Numbered from the stretch's first letter, positions 1 to 9,649 are shown. The stretch: DNA of 64,000 nucleotides from Endozoicomonas sp. OPT23 (GCF_009653635.1 NZ_PPFD01000006.1:372001-436000); one strand, 5' to 3'. Notes: a model not told the origin generated them from the sequence alone. Numbers and translations are program-made.

Positions 1-98
1 CTACTTTTAATTGACCTGAACGCAGTTTTGTGGAACTTTCCTGTAACGGTATAGAAATACGCAAACAAAAATTCCAATAAATCGTATTGAGGTCATTT

Positions 99-1172
99 AT
101 GTCCCGTTCTGCCATCAAGATTCGTCATTCATTACTGGCACTGGCCGTATCAGCATCGACACTTTCTATTTCCGCTCAAGCGGAAGAGCTGCGTCTTCTG
201 ACCTGGGGTGGTTATGCGCCACAGGAAGTGATTGACCAGTTTGAAAAAGAAACCGGCATCGAAGTTAAAGTCACCAAGTCCAATAACGAAGACATGATCT
301 CCAAACTGCGTGCGACCCGTGGCGCAGGGTACGACCTGGTTCAGCCAAGCCAGGACCGTATTACCGGGGCCCAGAAAGAGTACCGGATTTATAAGCCTAT
401 CGATCTCAGCAAACTGAAATCAGATCGTTTTATTGCTTCCATGCTGGACGCCACTAAAAAGAATACCAGTGTTAATGGCAAGGTCTATGGGGTTCCACAC
501 ATCTGGGGCACCAGTGGCCTTATTGCCAACTCAGACCAGCAGAATCTGAGCTTCAATGATCTTTGTTCCGATGACTACAAAGGCAAAGTGTCCTACCGTT
601 TGAAACGCCCGACCCTGATCGGCTTTGCTTTTGCCATGGGTGAAGACCCGTTTGCGGCTTATAACGATCAGAAAAAGTACGCTGAGATCCTCGGTCGTGT
701 TGAACAGAAACTGATTCAATGCAAGAGCAATGTTAAAGCCTACTGGAGTGGTGGTGACGCCCTGATTAACCTGCTCAGGAGTGGCGAAGTCACTCTGGCT
801 ATGGGTTGGGATGCCGGCGGCTGGAAGCTGCACAAGGAAACCGGAAAGATCAACTTTGTTGCACCCAAGTCCGGTGCTCTGGGCTGGATTGATACCTTCG
901 CCCTGCCCGCCAAAGGCAAAAACGACGAAGCGGCCTACAAGTGGATCAACTTTGTGATGCAGCCTGAGATCGCCGCCAAGATCACTGACTCGGCCGGTAA
1001 CTTTACTGCCTCTGTAGGTGCTGAAAACTATGTTAACAAGGCGCTCAGCAACAGCTACAAGATCAGTTACAACCAGACCAGTCTCGACAACATCAAATGG
1101 TACCCACCCGTGCCTGCCGGTCTTGAACAGCTGGAAGGTAAGACACTGGATCGCATCAAGGCTGCCCAATAA
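99..1172 (+). CDS. Polyamine-type ABC transporter periplasmic binding protein (PotD-like)
   Basis: Probable periplasmic solute receptor of the importer encoded downstream. The 357-residue protein has an N-terminal signal peptide ending near SISAQA/EE, followed by LRLLTWGGYAPQEVIDQF, typical of the extracellular binding proteins of the spermidine/putrescine family (PotD/PotF). I chose ATG at 99 because a GAGG ribosome site lies 6-7 nt upstream; a TTG at 87 is in frame but lies before that site. It is the first gene of a four-gene set (binding protein, ATPase, two permeases). A stem-loop separates it from the ATPase gene, as often seen where the receptor is made in excess. The family also binds other cationic or small organic solutes, so the ligand is inferred and not shown. 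Confidence 0.9.
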   Translation: MSRSAIKIRHSLLALAVSASTLSISAQAEELRLLTWGGYAPQEVIDQFEKETGIEVKVTKSNNEDMISKLRATRGAGYDLVQPSQDRITGAQKEYRIYKPIDLSKLKSDRFIASMLDATKKNTSVNGKVYGVPHIWGTSGLIANSDQQNLSFNDLCSDDYKGKVSYRLKRPTLIGFAFAMGEDPFAAYNDQKKYAEILGRVEQKLIQCKSNVKAYWSGGDALINLLRSGEVTLAMGWDAGGWKLHKETGKINFVAPKSGALGWIDTFALPAKGKNDEAAYKWINFVMQPEIAAKITDSAGNFTASVGAENYVNKALSNSYKISYNQTSLDNIKWYPPVPAGLEQLEGKTLDRIKAAQ

Positions 1173-1213
1173 TTTGGGTTCCTTAACTTTCCTATAGATT
1201 CATTCTCGTTCAT

Positions 1214-1241
1214 CAGACCGCCAGCTTTTGATGGCGGTCTG
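1214..1241 (+). promoter_or_regulatory. Intercistronic stem-loop after the binding-protein gene
   Basis: A perfect 10-bp inverted repeat (CAGACCGCCA at 1214-1223, TGGCGGTCTG at 1232-1241) encloses an 8-nt loop. No T-run follows, so it looks less like a full terminator and more like a 3'-end stabiliser or partial attenuator that would keep receptor mRNA above ATPase/permease mRNA. That role is inferred from similar hairpins in other ABC operons. Confidence 0.6.
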
Positions 1242-1318
1242 CCTCGAGAAGAACAATAAGAAGCACATTGAAAACGTACATTCATAAGTGCGTTGAGAAG
1301 TTCAACAGGAAGTAATTG

Positions 1319-2410
1319 ATGTCTGTCACTCCAGATCTTGAATGTCGCGGGATCAACAAATCTTTTGGTCAGTTTCAGGCCGTTAACGATGTCTCTTTCA
1401 GCATTCCTGCCGGCTCGTTCTTTTCTATTCTTGGCCCTTCCGGTTGTGGAAAAACCTCCTTACTGAGAATGCTGGCCGGGTTCAGTGAACCGGATAGCGG
1501 TGAAATCCTGATCAAAGGCAAATCGGTTAAGGGAATTCCGCCCAATAAACGCCCGGTGAATATGGTGTTTCAGCATCTGGCCCTGTTTCCCATGATGAAC
1601 GTCGGCGACAATATTGCCTATGGTTTGAAACGCCGTAAGGTTTCTGCTCAGGAACAACAGCGACGGGTTGCCGACGTACTGGAACGCATTGGTTTGCCGG
1701 GAATTGAAAAGAAATCCATCGATCAGCTGTCCGGTGGCCAGAAACAACGTGTGGCCATTGCCCGCTGCCTGATTCTGGAACCTGCCCTGCTGCTGCTCGA
1801 CGAGCCCCTTGGCGCCCTTGATTTGAAACTGCGTGAGCAGATGAAAATCGAACTGAAAACCTTGCAGCAAACGTTCGGTACGACCTTTGTTTATATTACT
1901 CACGATCAGTCTGAAGCCATGGTGATGTCGGATCAGGTTGCAGTAATGAACCATGGTCGTTTTGAACAGGTCGGTTCACCTCAAACACTTTACTATCAAC
2001 CTGAAACGCCTTTTGTGGCGGGTTTTGTTGGCAATAATAATCGACTCAGCGGTCAGGTCATTAAAACAGCAAAAGATTTTATACAAGTCAGTACTGAGTC
2101 CGGACATATATTCCACACGTCATCTTCTTCAATACTGGAAACGAACACAGCCGTTGAAATGTTCCTGCGACCGGAAGCCATTCATATTGACCGTGATTCG
2201 GATAAATCCTGGCAGAATACGATGAAAGGTCGAATTGATAACATTCTCTTTGATGGCGGTAACAGCCAGTTACTTGTCAGGGACACGGCATCACCGACTC
2301 AAATGACGGTGGCACTTCCACAAACCGGTAAATACCAGAAATTAAGACAGGGCGAGATCATTAAGCTCGGCTGGAACGCGGAACAAAGCATTGCGTTCAA
2401 GGCGGGCTGA
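1319..2410 (+). CDS. Polyamine-type ABC transporter ATP-binding protein (PotA-like)
   Basis: ATPase that powers the importer. The 363-residue protein shows Walker A (GPSGCGKTS), the Q-loop region (MVFQHLALFP), the ABC signature (LSGGQKQRVAIARC), Walker B (LLLLDEPLGALD) and the H-loop (YITHDQSEA). A C-terminal TOBE-like region of about 120 residues follows, matching PotA/FbpC-type subunits of about 360-380 residues. ATG at 1319 has AGGAAG 6 nt upstream; the TTG at 1316 is less likely. Only 3 nt separate its stop from the next permease gene, so the three downstream genes are surely one transcript. Confidence 0.93.
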   Translation: MSVTPDLECRGINKSFGQFQAVNDVSFSIPAGSFFSILGPSGCGKTSLLRMLAGFSEPDSGEILIKGKSVKGIPPNKRPVNMVFQHLALFPMMNVGDNIAYGLKRRKVSAQEQQRRVADVLERIGLPGIEKKSIDQLSGGQKQRVAIARCLILEPALLLLDEPLGALDLKLREQMKIELKTLQQTFGTTFVYITHDQSEAMVMSDQVAVMNHGRFEQVGSPQTLYYQPETPFVAGFVGNNNRLSGQVIKTAKDFIQVSTESGHIFHTSSSSILETNTAVEMFLRPEAIHIDRDSDKSWQNTMKGRIDNILFDGGNSQLLVRDTASPTQMTVALPQTGKYQKLRQGEIIKLGWNAEQSIAFKAG

Positions 2411-2413
2411 ACT

Positions 2414-3280
2414 ATGTTGAAACTTACTGGCAAGAACCTGTCGTTTTATCTGTTATTGATGCCATTACTGCTGACGCTTGGATTACTGATTGTTCTGCCA
2501 CAGTTGGATATGCTGGGTGTTTCACTTCGGGAAAGAATCAGCTACGGGGAATATAAATTCAGCTTTCTGCACTATACAGAATTCTTTACCGAGCCACTGT
2601 ACTGGAACACCTTTCTGCGCACAGCCGTAATGTCCATTATGGCGACGCTGCTGACACTGCTTATTGCCTTTCCTATCGCTTGGTACATAGCAAAAGTAGC
2701 TCAGGGCAAAAACAAAAAACTACTGTTTCTTGCCTGCCTGATTCCTTTCTGGGTCAGCGAGCTGGTCAGAACCTATGGGTGGATGATTCTGCTTCGGGAA
2801 AGCGGCATTATCAGTGGCTTTCTGCAGTGGAGTGGTTTGTCGTCTGGCCCTGTCGAGTTGCTCTATAACGATATTACGGTGATGACCGGACTTATCTACG
2901 CATCCATGTTGTTTATGGTGGTACCTCTGGTCAGCACTCTTGAAGGAATGGACGACAGTCTGGTAGAAGCGGCTTACGATCTCGGTGCCAGTACTTTTAC
3001 CGTCATTCGCTCAATCATTCTGCCTTACGCTATGCCCGGCGTTATTTCCGGCTGCATTGTCGTCTTTATGCTGACGCTCGGAAATTACCTGACACCTACG
3101 TTGCTCGGCGGCAAGCACAGCCTCTGGTTTACTGAACAGATCTTCACCCAGTTTATAACCCGCTTTAACTGGGAACAGGGAGCGGCCTTTGGCGTGCTGT
3201 TGCTGACACTCTCTTCACTGCTCGTCTGGACCGGACTGAAACTCAGTGGTCAATCCTTTAAACAAGCCGTAGCCAGCTGA
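2414..3280 (+). CDS. Polyamine-type ABC transporter permease, PotB-like
   Basis: First membrane subunit of the importer, 288 residues with about six hydrophobic segments. The BPD-type EAA loop is visible as EAAYDLGASTFTVIRSIILP, which contacts the ATPase. The N-terminus (SFYLLLMPLLLTLGLLIVLP) is the first membrane helix. It lies 3 nt after the ATPase gene and 13 nt before the second permease. Size and order match PotB of spermidine/putrescine systems; the substrate itself cannot be read from the sequence. Confidence 0.92.
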   Translation: MLKLTGKNLSFYLLLMPLLLTLGLLIVLPQLDMLGVSLRERISYGEYKFSFLHYTEFFTEPLYWNTFLRTAVMSIMATLLTLLIAFPIAWYIAKVAQGKNKKLLFLACLIPFWVSELVRTYGWMILLRESGIISGFLQWSGLSSGPVELLYNDITVMTGLIYASMLFMVVPLVSTLEGMDDSLVEAAYDLGASTFTVIRSIILPYAMPGVISGCIVVFMLTLGNYLTPTLLGGKHSLWFTEQIFTQFITRFNWEQGAAFGVLLLTLSSLLVWTGLKLSGQSFKQAVAS

Positions 3281-3293
3281 TGGGAGTACGACA

Positions 3294-4151
3294 ATGATTC
3301 CTTCAATCCCACAGAGTCAGGCCTTTAAGAAAACCTACAGCGTTTATGTTGGTCTTTTTTTCCTGTTTTTACTGGCACCACTTATTGTGGTTGCCGTCTT
3401 TTCACTGAACGACAGTCTGTTCCCTTCCTTGCCTTGGGAAGGTTTTACTCTGGACTGGTATTTTGAAGACTCTAAAGAGCGTCGTGGCCTGTTTCATGAT
3501 CGTGCCATCGTCGACAGTATTGGCACCAGCCTGGTGATTGCAGTTTGCGTTGCTGTTATGTCGATATCGGTCGCTGTATCCAATGCCCTGCTGTTTGAGC
3601 GCTACCACTTCCGAGGCAAATCAGTTCTGTACAGCTTAATGCTACTACCACTGGTGATCCCCGGCGTTATTCTGGGCATCTCCATTTTATCGTTCAGCAG
3701 TGGCATTGCCAATAATCTGGAAGATAACTATGGTATGGATCTTGAGCTGTTAAGACCGGGCTTTCTGCTGATAGTACTGGGGCAGTTTGCCTTTATCAGC
3801 ACCATGGCAACACTGGTAATTTCTGCACGCCTTCGAAAGTTTGATATTCAGCTTGAAGAGGCAGCATTGAATCTGGGCGCCAGCCGTTTTGATGTCTTCA
3901 GAACCATCACCCTACCCTGGTTGAAACCGGCCATTATGGGTTCAGCCATCGTCGCCTTTCTGATGTCCTTCGAGAACTTTAACACCACATTGATTCTGGC
4001 AGGCAGTGACTCGCCGCTGACCATTACACTGTTTGACCGTATGCGGGAAGGTTCTACGCCGGTTCTGAATGCTGTTTCGACCCTGTTAATGTTAGGGTCT
4101 GGTGCTCTGGCACTGTTCAGCCTGTTTGTACAACGAAAGAAGGAACAATAA
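3294..4151 (+). CDS. Polyamine-type ABC transporter permease, PotC-like
   Basis: Second membrane subunit, 285 residues. The EAA loop reads EEAALNLGASRFDVFRTITL, and several hydrophobic helices are evident. The WEGFTLDWYFE segment between helices 1 and 2 is typical of PotC/PotI subunits. GGAG of the preceding intergenic 13 nt provides the ribosome site. It is the last gene of the operon; no clear terminator is seen before the phosphatase gene that starts 65 nt later, so read-through is possible. Confidence 0.92.
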   Translation: MIPSIPQSQAFKKTYSVYVGLFFLFLLAPLIVVAVFSLNDSLFPSLPWEGFTLDWYFEDSKERRGLFHDRAIVDSIGTSLVIAVCVAVMSISVAVSNALLFERYHFRGKSVLYSLMLLPLVIPGVILGISILSFSSGIANNLEDNYGMDLELLRPGFLLIVLGQFAFISTMATLVISARLRKFDIQLEEAALNLGASRFDVFRTITLPWLKPAIMGSAIVAFLMSFENFNTTLILAGSDSPLTITLFDRMREGSTPVLNAVSTLLMLGSGALALFSLFVQRKKEQ

Positions 4152-4216
4152 AATCAGGGAAGTTTGCGGAACTGAACTAAATTATTTCACTGTTGCTAAC
4201 TCAATGTGTGATCGCT

Positions 4217-5926
4217 ATGTTCAAGTTCCGGCAGCTTTCTGCTCTTTTTTTATGCTTTATTATCTCCACCTTTGCATTTTGTGCAGAGCCTTTCAAACGA
4301 GGTGTTCGCTCAGGTGACCCCAGCAGTGACGGCGTCATTCTCTGGACTCAACTTGATAAAGAGTATTTTGAGGGGCTGATGAAAAAAGAGCTTCTTGATG
4401 CACAACGTAATAATCCAGACAGTAATATAACGAGAGCCTCTGACAAGGTAGATATCAAACTGAAAGTGGCTCTCGACGAAAACCTTCAACAAGTGGTTTA
4501 TGAAGAAACACTCACCGCCACACCGAGACACAACTACACCATTCGTGCCGACCTCAGCGGCCTGCTGCAACCGTACACCCGCTATTACTATCAGTTCAAT
4601 GCAGGTAACGACTACAGCCGTCTGGGAAAGACCAAAACACTGCCAGCGAAAAACAGTAAACAAAAGCTGATCATTGCTGTGCTCTCCTGTCAGGATTATT
4701 CAACCGGTTTTTTTAATGCTCATAAAATTCTGTCACGCATGTCTGATGATATTGACCTGGTATTCTTCAATGGTGATTTCATATACGAGTATGCTCAATA
4801 CGATTCCAGTCATGCGAGAATAGTCAGAGATAACTTGTCTTTACCCAGTGGCAGGAAGTCGGCCTTTACTCCTGAAGATTTCAGCTACCTCTACCAGGCC
4901 TACCTCAGCGATCCGCAATTACAGGAATCGCTCGCGTCTCTGCCTTTTATCATGATCCACGACGATCATGAAACGGCTGATAATCAGTTCTGGAACAGAG
5001 ACACAGAGATGATGGATATTCCTGGAAACAGGTACAGTGAGTTTTCAGAATTCGAACGCCAGCGAGTCGTTAGAAATGCCCGTAAAGCCTTATACGACTT
5101 CACCCCAATACGTGCTGAAGTTGATTTCAGTAAGGAAAACCCTCAGGAATATATCAAACTCTACCGGTCATTCCGCCTTGGTGGTCTTGCTGACTTTTTT
5201 GTCACTGACTCCAGAAGTTATCGGGACGGCAAGAATATCGACGATGAAGATCAAAGCAAAACCATGCTCGGTACAAAGCAGCTGCAGTGGTTTTCCGATC
5301 AGCTACACGACTGCGATGCCAGCTGGTGTTTATGGGGCAACCAGGTGATGTTCAGTCGCATGGTCAAATTCGGTGCGCACAGCTCAATCATACCCGACCT
5401 GCTACACAACTCGGATCAGTGGAATGGCTTCAGACATGAGCGTGAAACGGTTAAAGCTCTGATTGATAAATTTGCCATCAAGAATCTTGTTGTTTTAACT
5501 GGCGACCTTCACACTTCTCTGATCTCTTATTTGAAACCATCCGGCGACCCTGAATCTACAGAAAATCTGGGTGTTGAACTGATGACCCCGTCAGTAACCT
5601 CCCCAAACTTTAAAGAAGAGTTAGGTTTTTTTGGTAAGAGCAAGCTACTGATGGACCTTATTCAAGGCTTTATAAAAGACCAGAATCACCACTTACAGCA
5701 TTTCAGCAGTGCTACCCATGGTTTCTCCCTGCTCAGTTTGTCTGAAGACCAGATTGATTGGGAAGTCTATGAAGTGCCGACTAAAGAACGATTGGATGAC
5801 CCGCAGGAAAAACTGCTGATTCACATGAACTATGATCACGAGGGTAGGCTTCACTACATGAAAGGCAGGCTGTCTGATACGCTCCATGAAGATGATATAG
5901 ATAAACCGTCACATGTTGAGTTCTGA
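4217..5926 (+). CDS. PhoD-like alkaline phosphatase / metallophosphoesterase, exported
   Basis: Predicted exported phosphodiesterase/phosphatase of the PhoD family, 569 residues. It starts with a signal peptide (FRQLSALFLCFIISTFAFCA) and the N-terminal Ig-like PhoD region (RSGDPSSDGVILWTQ). The metallophosphatase core shows the metal-binding sites LSCQDYSTG, FFNGDFIYEY, IHDDHETADNQFW and LTGDLHTSL. The family hydrolyses phosphomonoesters and diesters with Ca/Fe cofactors. I prefer ATG 4217, which opens the signal peptide, over the in-frame TTG 4193. No PHO-box was recognised. A hairpin at 5977-6007 follows. Confidence 0.85.
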   Translation: MFKFRQLSALFLCFIISTFAFCAEPFKRGVRSGDPSSDGVILWTQLDKEYFEGLMKKELLDAQRNNPDSNITRASDKVDIKLKVALDENLQQVVYEETLTATPRHNYTIRADLSGLLQPYTRYYYQFNAGNDYSRLGKTKTLPAKNSKQKLIIAVLSCQDYSTGFFNAHKILSRMSDDIDLVFFNGDFIYEYAQYDSSHARIVRDNLSLPSGRKSAFTPEDFSYLYQAYLSDPQLQESLASLPFIMIHDDHETADNQFWNRDTEMMDIPGNRYSEFSEFERQRVVRNARKALYDFTPIRAEVDFSKENPQEYIKLYRSFRLGGLADFFVTDSRSYRDGKNIDDEDQSKTMLGTKQLQWFSDQLHDCDASWCLWGNQVMFSRMVKFGAHSSIIPDLLHNSDQWNGFRHERETVKALIDKFAIKNLVVLTGDLHTSLISYLKPSGDPESTENLGVELMTPSVTSPNFKEELGFFGKSKLLMDLIQGFIKDQNHHLQHFSSATHGFSLLSLSEDQIDWEVYEVPTKERLDDPQEKLLIHMNYDHEGRLHYMKGRLSDTLHEDDIDKPSHVEF

Positions 5927-5976
5927 ACTCACACTGCCTGACTTCATTTCCCTTCATAGTTGAAACAATTGTTTCT

Positions 5977-6007
5977 CTCGACGGTTTTCGTATAGCAAGC
6001 CGTCGAG
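5977..6007 (+). terminator. Hairpin downstream of the PhoD-like gene
   Basis: Perfect 8-bp inverted repeat CTCGACGG (5977-5984) / CCGTCGAG (6000-6007) with a 15-nt loop, 50 nt after the stop codon. It has no downstream T-run, so it is at best a weak or Rho-assisted terminator. An adjacent palindrome GAAACAATTGTTTC (5962-5975) is also present. Confidence 0.4.
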
Positions 6008-6136
6008 CCCTTGTGTATGATTCACACTGCTGTCGGTTGCAGTCCTGACATCGCAACGTACTAGTACCTACCCTTGTCAGGAAGACACCCCTAGCATTCA
6101 CTGTCTCGTATTAAATAACGATGAACGAGGAATAAC

Positions 6137-7315
6137 GTGACTGGTCAACCTTCCCAACGCGTTCAAATGGTCAAGCCTTCTCCAACTCTGGCTGTGACTG
6201 CCCGTGCTGCCGAACTTCGCGCTGCAGGCCACGATATTATTGGTCTGGGTGCTGGCGAACCTGATTTCGATACCCCGGATCACATTAAAGCCGCCGCCAT
6301 TAAAGCCATTAATGAAGGTAAAACCAAATACACGGCTGTTGATGGTACTGCTGAACTGAAGCAGGCTATTATCGCCAAGTTCAAACGTGATAATGGTCAC
6401 GAATACGCTGCCGACCAGATTCTGGTCTCTTCCGGCGGCAAGCAGAGCTTCTTCAACCTGTGTCTGGCTCTGATCAACAAAGGCGACGAAGTTATTATTC
6501 CTGCGCCTTACTGGGTGTCCTACCCGGACATGGTCGCCATCGCTGAAGGCGTACCGGTTATTGTTAAGGCTGGCCTGGAATCCCGTTTCAAGCTGACACC
6601 TGAGCAACTGGAAGCGTCCATCACTGAAAAGACCAAGCTAGTGGTACTGAACAGTCCATCCAACCCGACCGGTACTGCTTACACCCGTGCCGAACTGGAA
6701 GCGCTGGGTGCTGTTCTGCTGAAGCACCCAGAGGTGATGGTGGCTACTGATGATATGTACGAGCATATCCTCTGGAGTGATGAAGCTTTCTGCAACATCC
6801 TGATGGCCTGCCCTGAGCTGTACGACAGAACCATTGTTCTGAACGGTGTTTCCAAGGCTTACTCCATGACGGGCTGGCGTATCGGTTATGCCGGTGGCCC
6901 TGCGTGGTTGATCAAAAACATGAAGAAGATCCAGTCCCAAAGCACCTCCAACCCATGTTCCATTGCCCAGGCTGCTGCTACTGAAGCACTGGCCGGTTCT
7001 CAGGAATGTGTGCAGGAAATGCTGGTATCCTTCAAGAAACGTCACGACTATGTGTTCAGCCGTCTGAGCAAGATCGAAGGTGTTGATGCTATTGAAGCTG
7101 ACGGTACTTTCTACTCGTTTGCCGACTTTACCAAAGCCATGAACAAGCTGGGCTTTGAGAAAGACACCGATTTCGCTGAAATGCTGCTGGAAAAAGGCGT
7201 AGCCCTGGTACCTGGTTCTGCATTCGGTTCCGAAGGTTGCATGCGTATCTCCTTCGCTACCAGCGATGAAGCGCTTGAAAAAGCTCTGGATCGAATCGAG
7301 GCCGCTCTGGTTTGA
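6137..7315 (+). CDS. Class I pyridoxal-phosphate aminotransferase, aspartate aminotransferase type
   Basis: Predicted cytosolic aspartate (or aspartate/prephenate) transaminase moving amino groups between amino acids and 2-oxoglutarate. The 392-residue length fits the I-gamma subgroup (Thermus/Rhizobium AatA type). Diagnostic elements are the N-terminal MVKPSPTLAVTARAAELRA, GLGAGEPDFDTPDHI, the SPSNPTGT loop and SKAYSMTGWRIGYAGG with the Schiff-base lysine near residue 240, plus a C-terminal MRISFA with the carboxylate-binding Arg. It starts with GTG at 6137, preceded by GAGGAATAAC. It is monocistronic, closed by the hairpin at 7330. Confidence 0.9.
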   Translation: MTGQPSQRVQMVKPSPTLAVTARAAELRAAGHDIIGLGAGEPDFDTPDHIKAAAIKAINEGKTKYTAVDGTAELKQAIIAKFKRDNGHEYAADQILVSSGGKQSFFNLCLALINKGDEVIIPAPYWVSYPDMVAIAEGVPVIVKAGLESRFKLTPEQLEASITEKTKLVVLNSPSNPTGTAYTRAELEALGAVLLKHPEVMVATDDMYEHILWSDEAFCNILMACPELYDRTIVLNGVSKAYSMTGWRIGYAGGPAWLIKNMKKIQSQSTSNPCSIAQAAATEALAGSQECVQEMLVSFKKRHDYVFSRLSKIEGVDAIEADGTFYSFADFTKAMNKLGFEKDTDFAEMLLEKGVALVPGSAFGSEGCMRISFATSDEALEKALDRIEAALV

Positions 7316-7329
7316 TCTGATTTGATTAA

Positions 7330-7370
7330 CAGGGATTGATGACTTAGCCATCAGTCCCTGCTCTCTTTTC
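7330..7370 (+). terminator. Rho-independent terminator of the aminotransferase gene
   Basis: CAGGGATTGATG (7330-7341) pairs with CATCAGTCCCTG (7349-7360) with one G-U pair and a 7-nt loop, followed by a pyrimidine-rich CTCTCTTTTCT tail. It lies 15 nt after the stop codon. Confidence 0.75.
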
Positions 7371-7550
7371 TACACGCTGCTTTCTATACTCTTCTTTTTA
7401 TACGCTGCTCTCTTCGTTTACTTGGCACATTCGTTCAACCTTTCTTAGTCATCACTACCTGTTATCAGAACATCCCTTCCTAACTCTTCAGTAACGACTA
7501 TTCTTAGAAACCAACCGACGCCACCTGTTTCATGATTGAGGTTTATATCC

Positions 7551-9149
7551 ATGGCGGCAAAATATGTCATTGCTGATTTAATGCGCTCATTGCACTCCCT
7601 GTCTTTCTGTCTGTCGGTTGCTTTTCTGCTCACCGTTATGATGTTTGCTACCACTGACAGTTACGCTGAACCTATCAGCAGAGGCCTGATGGCAACGCCA
7701 AAATCATTACACCCACATTTTTTTGGTGGTTCACCCGGCGCACAGGTCATCAAGGATATTTATGAAGGACTGGTGTCCCAGAACCGCAACGGCCAGCCTG
7801 TTCCCGCTTTAGCAAAAGACTACCAGCGAGCCTCTGACGGTCTGAGTTACACCTTTACGCTCAGGGACAACCTGAAATGGGCAGACGGCTCACCATTGAC
7901 CGCGGCTGACTTTGTTCGCAGCTTTAAGGCACTGGCGAAACCTGAATCGTCCCGCGCTTACGGCTGGTATCTGAAAGTGGCCAATATTCTGGGTGCCGAG
8001 AAAGCGCTGGCCGGTAATCCGGATGCACTCGAAGTGAAAGCTAAAGGCAATCAGTTGATTGTTTATCTGTCGCAACCTACCCCTTACTTTCTGGAACTAA
8101 TGACTTTTCCATCATTTCTTCCTGTTCATAAGGACAGCAAGGCAGACACGCCCTGGGATAAGCTGATCACAAACGGGGCTTTTCAGATTAAGGAAGTAGC
8201 AGAGGAAAATATCAGGCTCAGCCTGAACAAGAACTACTACCGAAAGTCCGATTCCGATATCGATGAAGTCAATTACCTGATCATTCCTTCATGGCAACAA
8301 CAGGTTGACCTGTTTGAACAAAAGGCATTAACAGCCACAGCATCACTGCCTCCCTTCGACATTTTTGAGCTGGAAAAAAAGCACCCTGAATCAGTGTTTG
8401 AAAACCAGTCACTGAATACCCTTGGGCTGCTGGTAAACCCGGAATCCGAAAAGTTGAAAAACAATGAGTTCAGGCAAGCCTTATCCATGGCCATCAACCG
8501 CAACGAACTGATCGTCGATGACTTTCAGGGCAGCGAAACTCGCCCTGCATGCAGCTTTGTAGCACCACTGACTCATGGTTTCAGTCCGGACCCTGATACC
8601 TGTAAAGCACTGCTGAACAACCCGGAAAGAGTGAAGGATGCACAGCAGCTGCTTACCCGTTCAGGCACTAATAAAAAGGCAACATCGATCCATATCATCA
8701 GCCCCAAAAGACTTGATCAGAAAGAAGTACTGCCAAAGGTTCAGCAGCAGCTTGTGAAAACTCTGGGGATAAAGGTGACAATCAGCACTAAAGAATGGCC
8801 CGAATTTATTGAAGAGTTGAAAGAGAAAAAATATGATCTGCTCTGGTTTGGCTGGCTGGCCGGTTATAACGATGCAACGGCTTTCCTGCTGCCACTGATC
8901 GACAGCCCTATTTTCGGTTACCAGTCTGAGGATTTCCGAACTATTCTCAAGAGTGCCGCCAGTCAAAAAAACGCTGTTGAACGACTCCCTTATTTCCTTC
9001 AAGCCGAAAAAATACTGGCAAAAGATCTACCGGTCATTCCCGTGCTTCATCCATCTTCCATGATTCTCGTCAGCCCGGATGTTTCCGGTTTTTATACTTC
9101 GAATCCAGAAGGCTGGGTACAGAGCAAGCATCTCTATCTTCTTGATTGA
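7551..9149 (+). CDS. Peptide ABC transporter substrate-binding protein (OppA/MppA family)
   Basis: Predicted periplasmic peptide-binding protein of family SBP_bac_5, 532 residues. The signal peptide includes LSFCLSVAFLLTVMMF and ends near SYAEP. The mature start (PISRGLMATPKSLHPHFFGG) and YTFTLRDNLKWADGSPLTA are hallmarks of OppA-type receptors, as is AAYLLVDDF-like NRNELIVDDF later on. ATG 7551 has GAGG 9 nt upstream. No permease or ATPase gene adjoins it, so it is an orphan receptor that would have to work with a transporter encoded elsewhere, as MppA does with Opp. Ligand is unknown. Confidence 0.85.
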   Translation: MAAKYVIADLMRSLHSLSFCLSVAFLLTVMMFATTDSYAEPISRGLMATPKSLHPHFFGGSPGAQVIKDIYEGLVSQNRNGQPVPALAKDYQRASDGLSYTFTLRDNLKWADGSPLTAADFVRSFKALAKPESSRAYGWYLKVANILGAEKALAGNPDALEVKAKGNQLIVYLSQPTPYFLELMTFPSFLPVHKDSKADTPWDKLITNGAFQIKEVAEENIRLSLNKNYYRKSDSDIDEVNYLIIPSWQQQVDLFEQKALTATASLPPFDIFELEKKHPESVFENQSLNTLGLLVNPESEKLKNNEFRQALSMAINRNELIVDDFQGSETRPACSFVAPLTHGFSPDPDTCKALLNNPERVKDAQQLLTRSGTNKKATSIHIISPKRLDQKEVLPKVQQQLVKTLGIKVTISTKEWPEFIEELKEKKYDLLWFGWLAGYNDATAFLLPLIDSPIFGYQSEDFRTILKSAASQKNAVERLPYFLQAEKILAKDLPVIPVLHPSSMILVSPDVSGFYTSNPEGWVQSKHLYLLD

Positions 9150-9215
9150 CCCAGACAAGCTCAGACGGTTTAATTTGTTGATCTGAAACAGCAATAAACC
9201 TGTCTGAGTCTAATT

Positions 9216-9626
9216 ATGAGCAAGCCTGTCCCACGTATAGGTGTTGGCGTTATTGTCCGCCATCAGGGAAAAGTCCTTCTGGGCAGAAGAGTCAACAGTC
9301 ATGGCACAGGCCAATGGGCATTTCCCGGCGGGCATCTGGAATACGGTGAATCTCCGCAGCAATGTGCTGAACGCGAGCTTATGGAAGAAACCGGCTTAAC
9401 AGTATCATCACTGACAGCCGGTCCATACACCAATGATGTATTCACTAAGGAAGGGAAACACTATATCACTCTGTTTATGCTGGCTGATGGTATAAACGGA
9501 ATGCCTGAAGTACTCGAGCCCGAGAAGTGCCTTGAATGGCAATGGTTTGACTGGCAGCAGTTGCCCGAGCCTCTTTTTCTTCCCATCAAAAACCTGCAAA
9601 AGACAGGTTTTGTACCATGCCCATGA
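9216..9626 (+). CDS. Nudix hydrolase
   Basis: A 136-residue cytosolic Nudix-fold pyrophosphatase acting on a nucleoside diphosphate linked to another moiety. The Nudix box is complete: GGHLEYGESP, then ERELMEETGL, with the metal-binding REXXEE glutamates. The start VPRIGVGVIVRHQGKVLLGRR is typical of the small MutT/NudG/dCTPase-like branch, including the eukaryotic-like NUDT15 type. Substrate cannot be assigned. It is followed 24 nt later by a REP-like palindrome. Confidence 0.88.
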   Translation: MSKPVPRIGVGVIVRHQGKVLLGRRVNSHGTGQWAFPGGHLEYGESPQQCAERELMEETGLTVSSLTAGPYTNDVFTKEGKHYITLFMLADGINGMPEVLEPEKCLEWQWFDWQQLPEPLFLPIKNLQKTGFVPCP

Positions 9627-9649
9627 CACACTTCACCTAACGACAGTTT

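Noticed and set aside
6098-7351. Minus-strand frames across the aminotransferase gene
   Set aside because: Antisense to an intact aminotransferase with its Schiff-base lysine motif and its own terminator.
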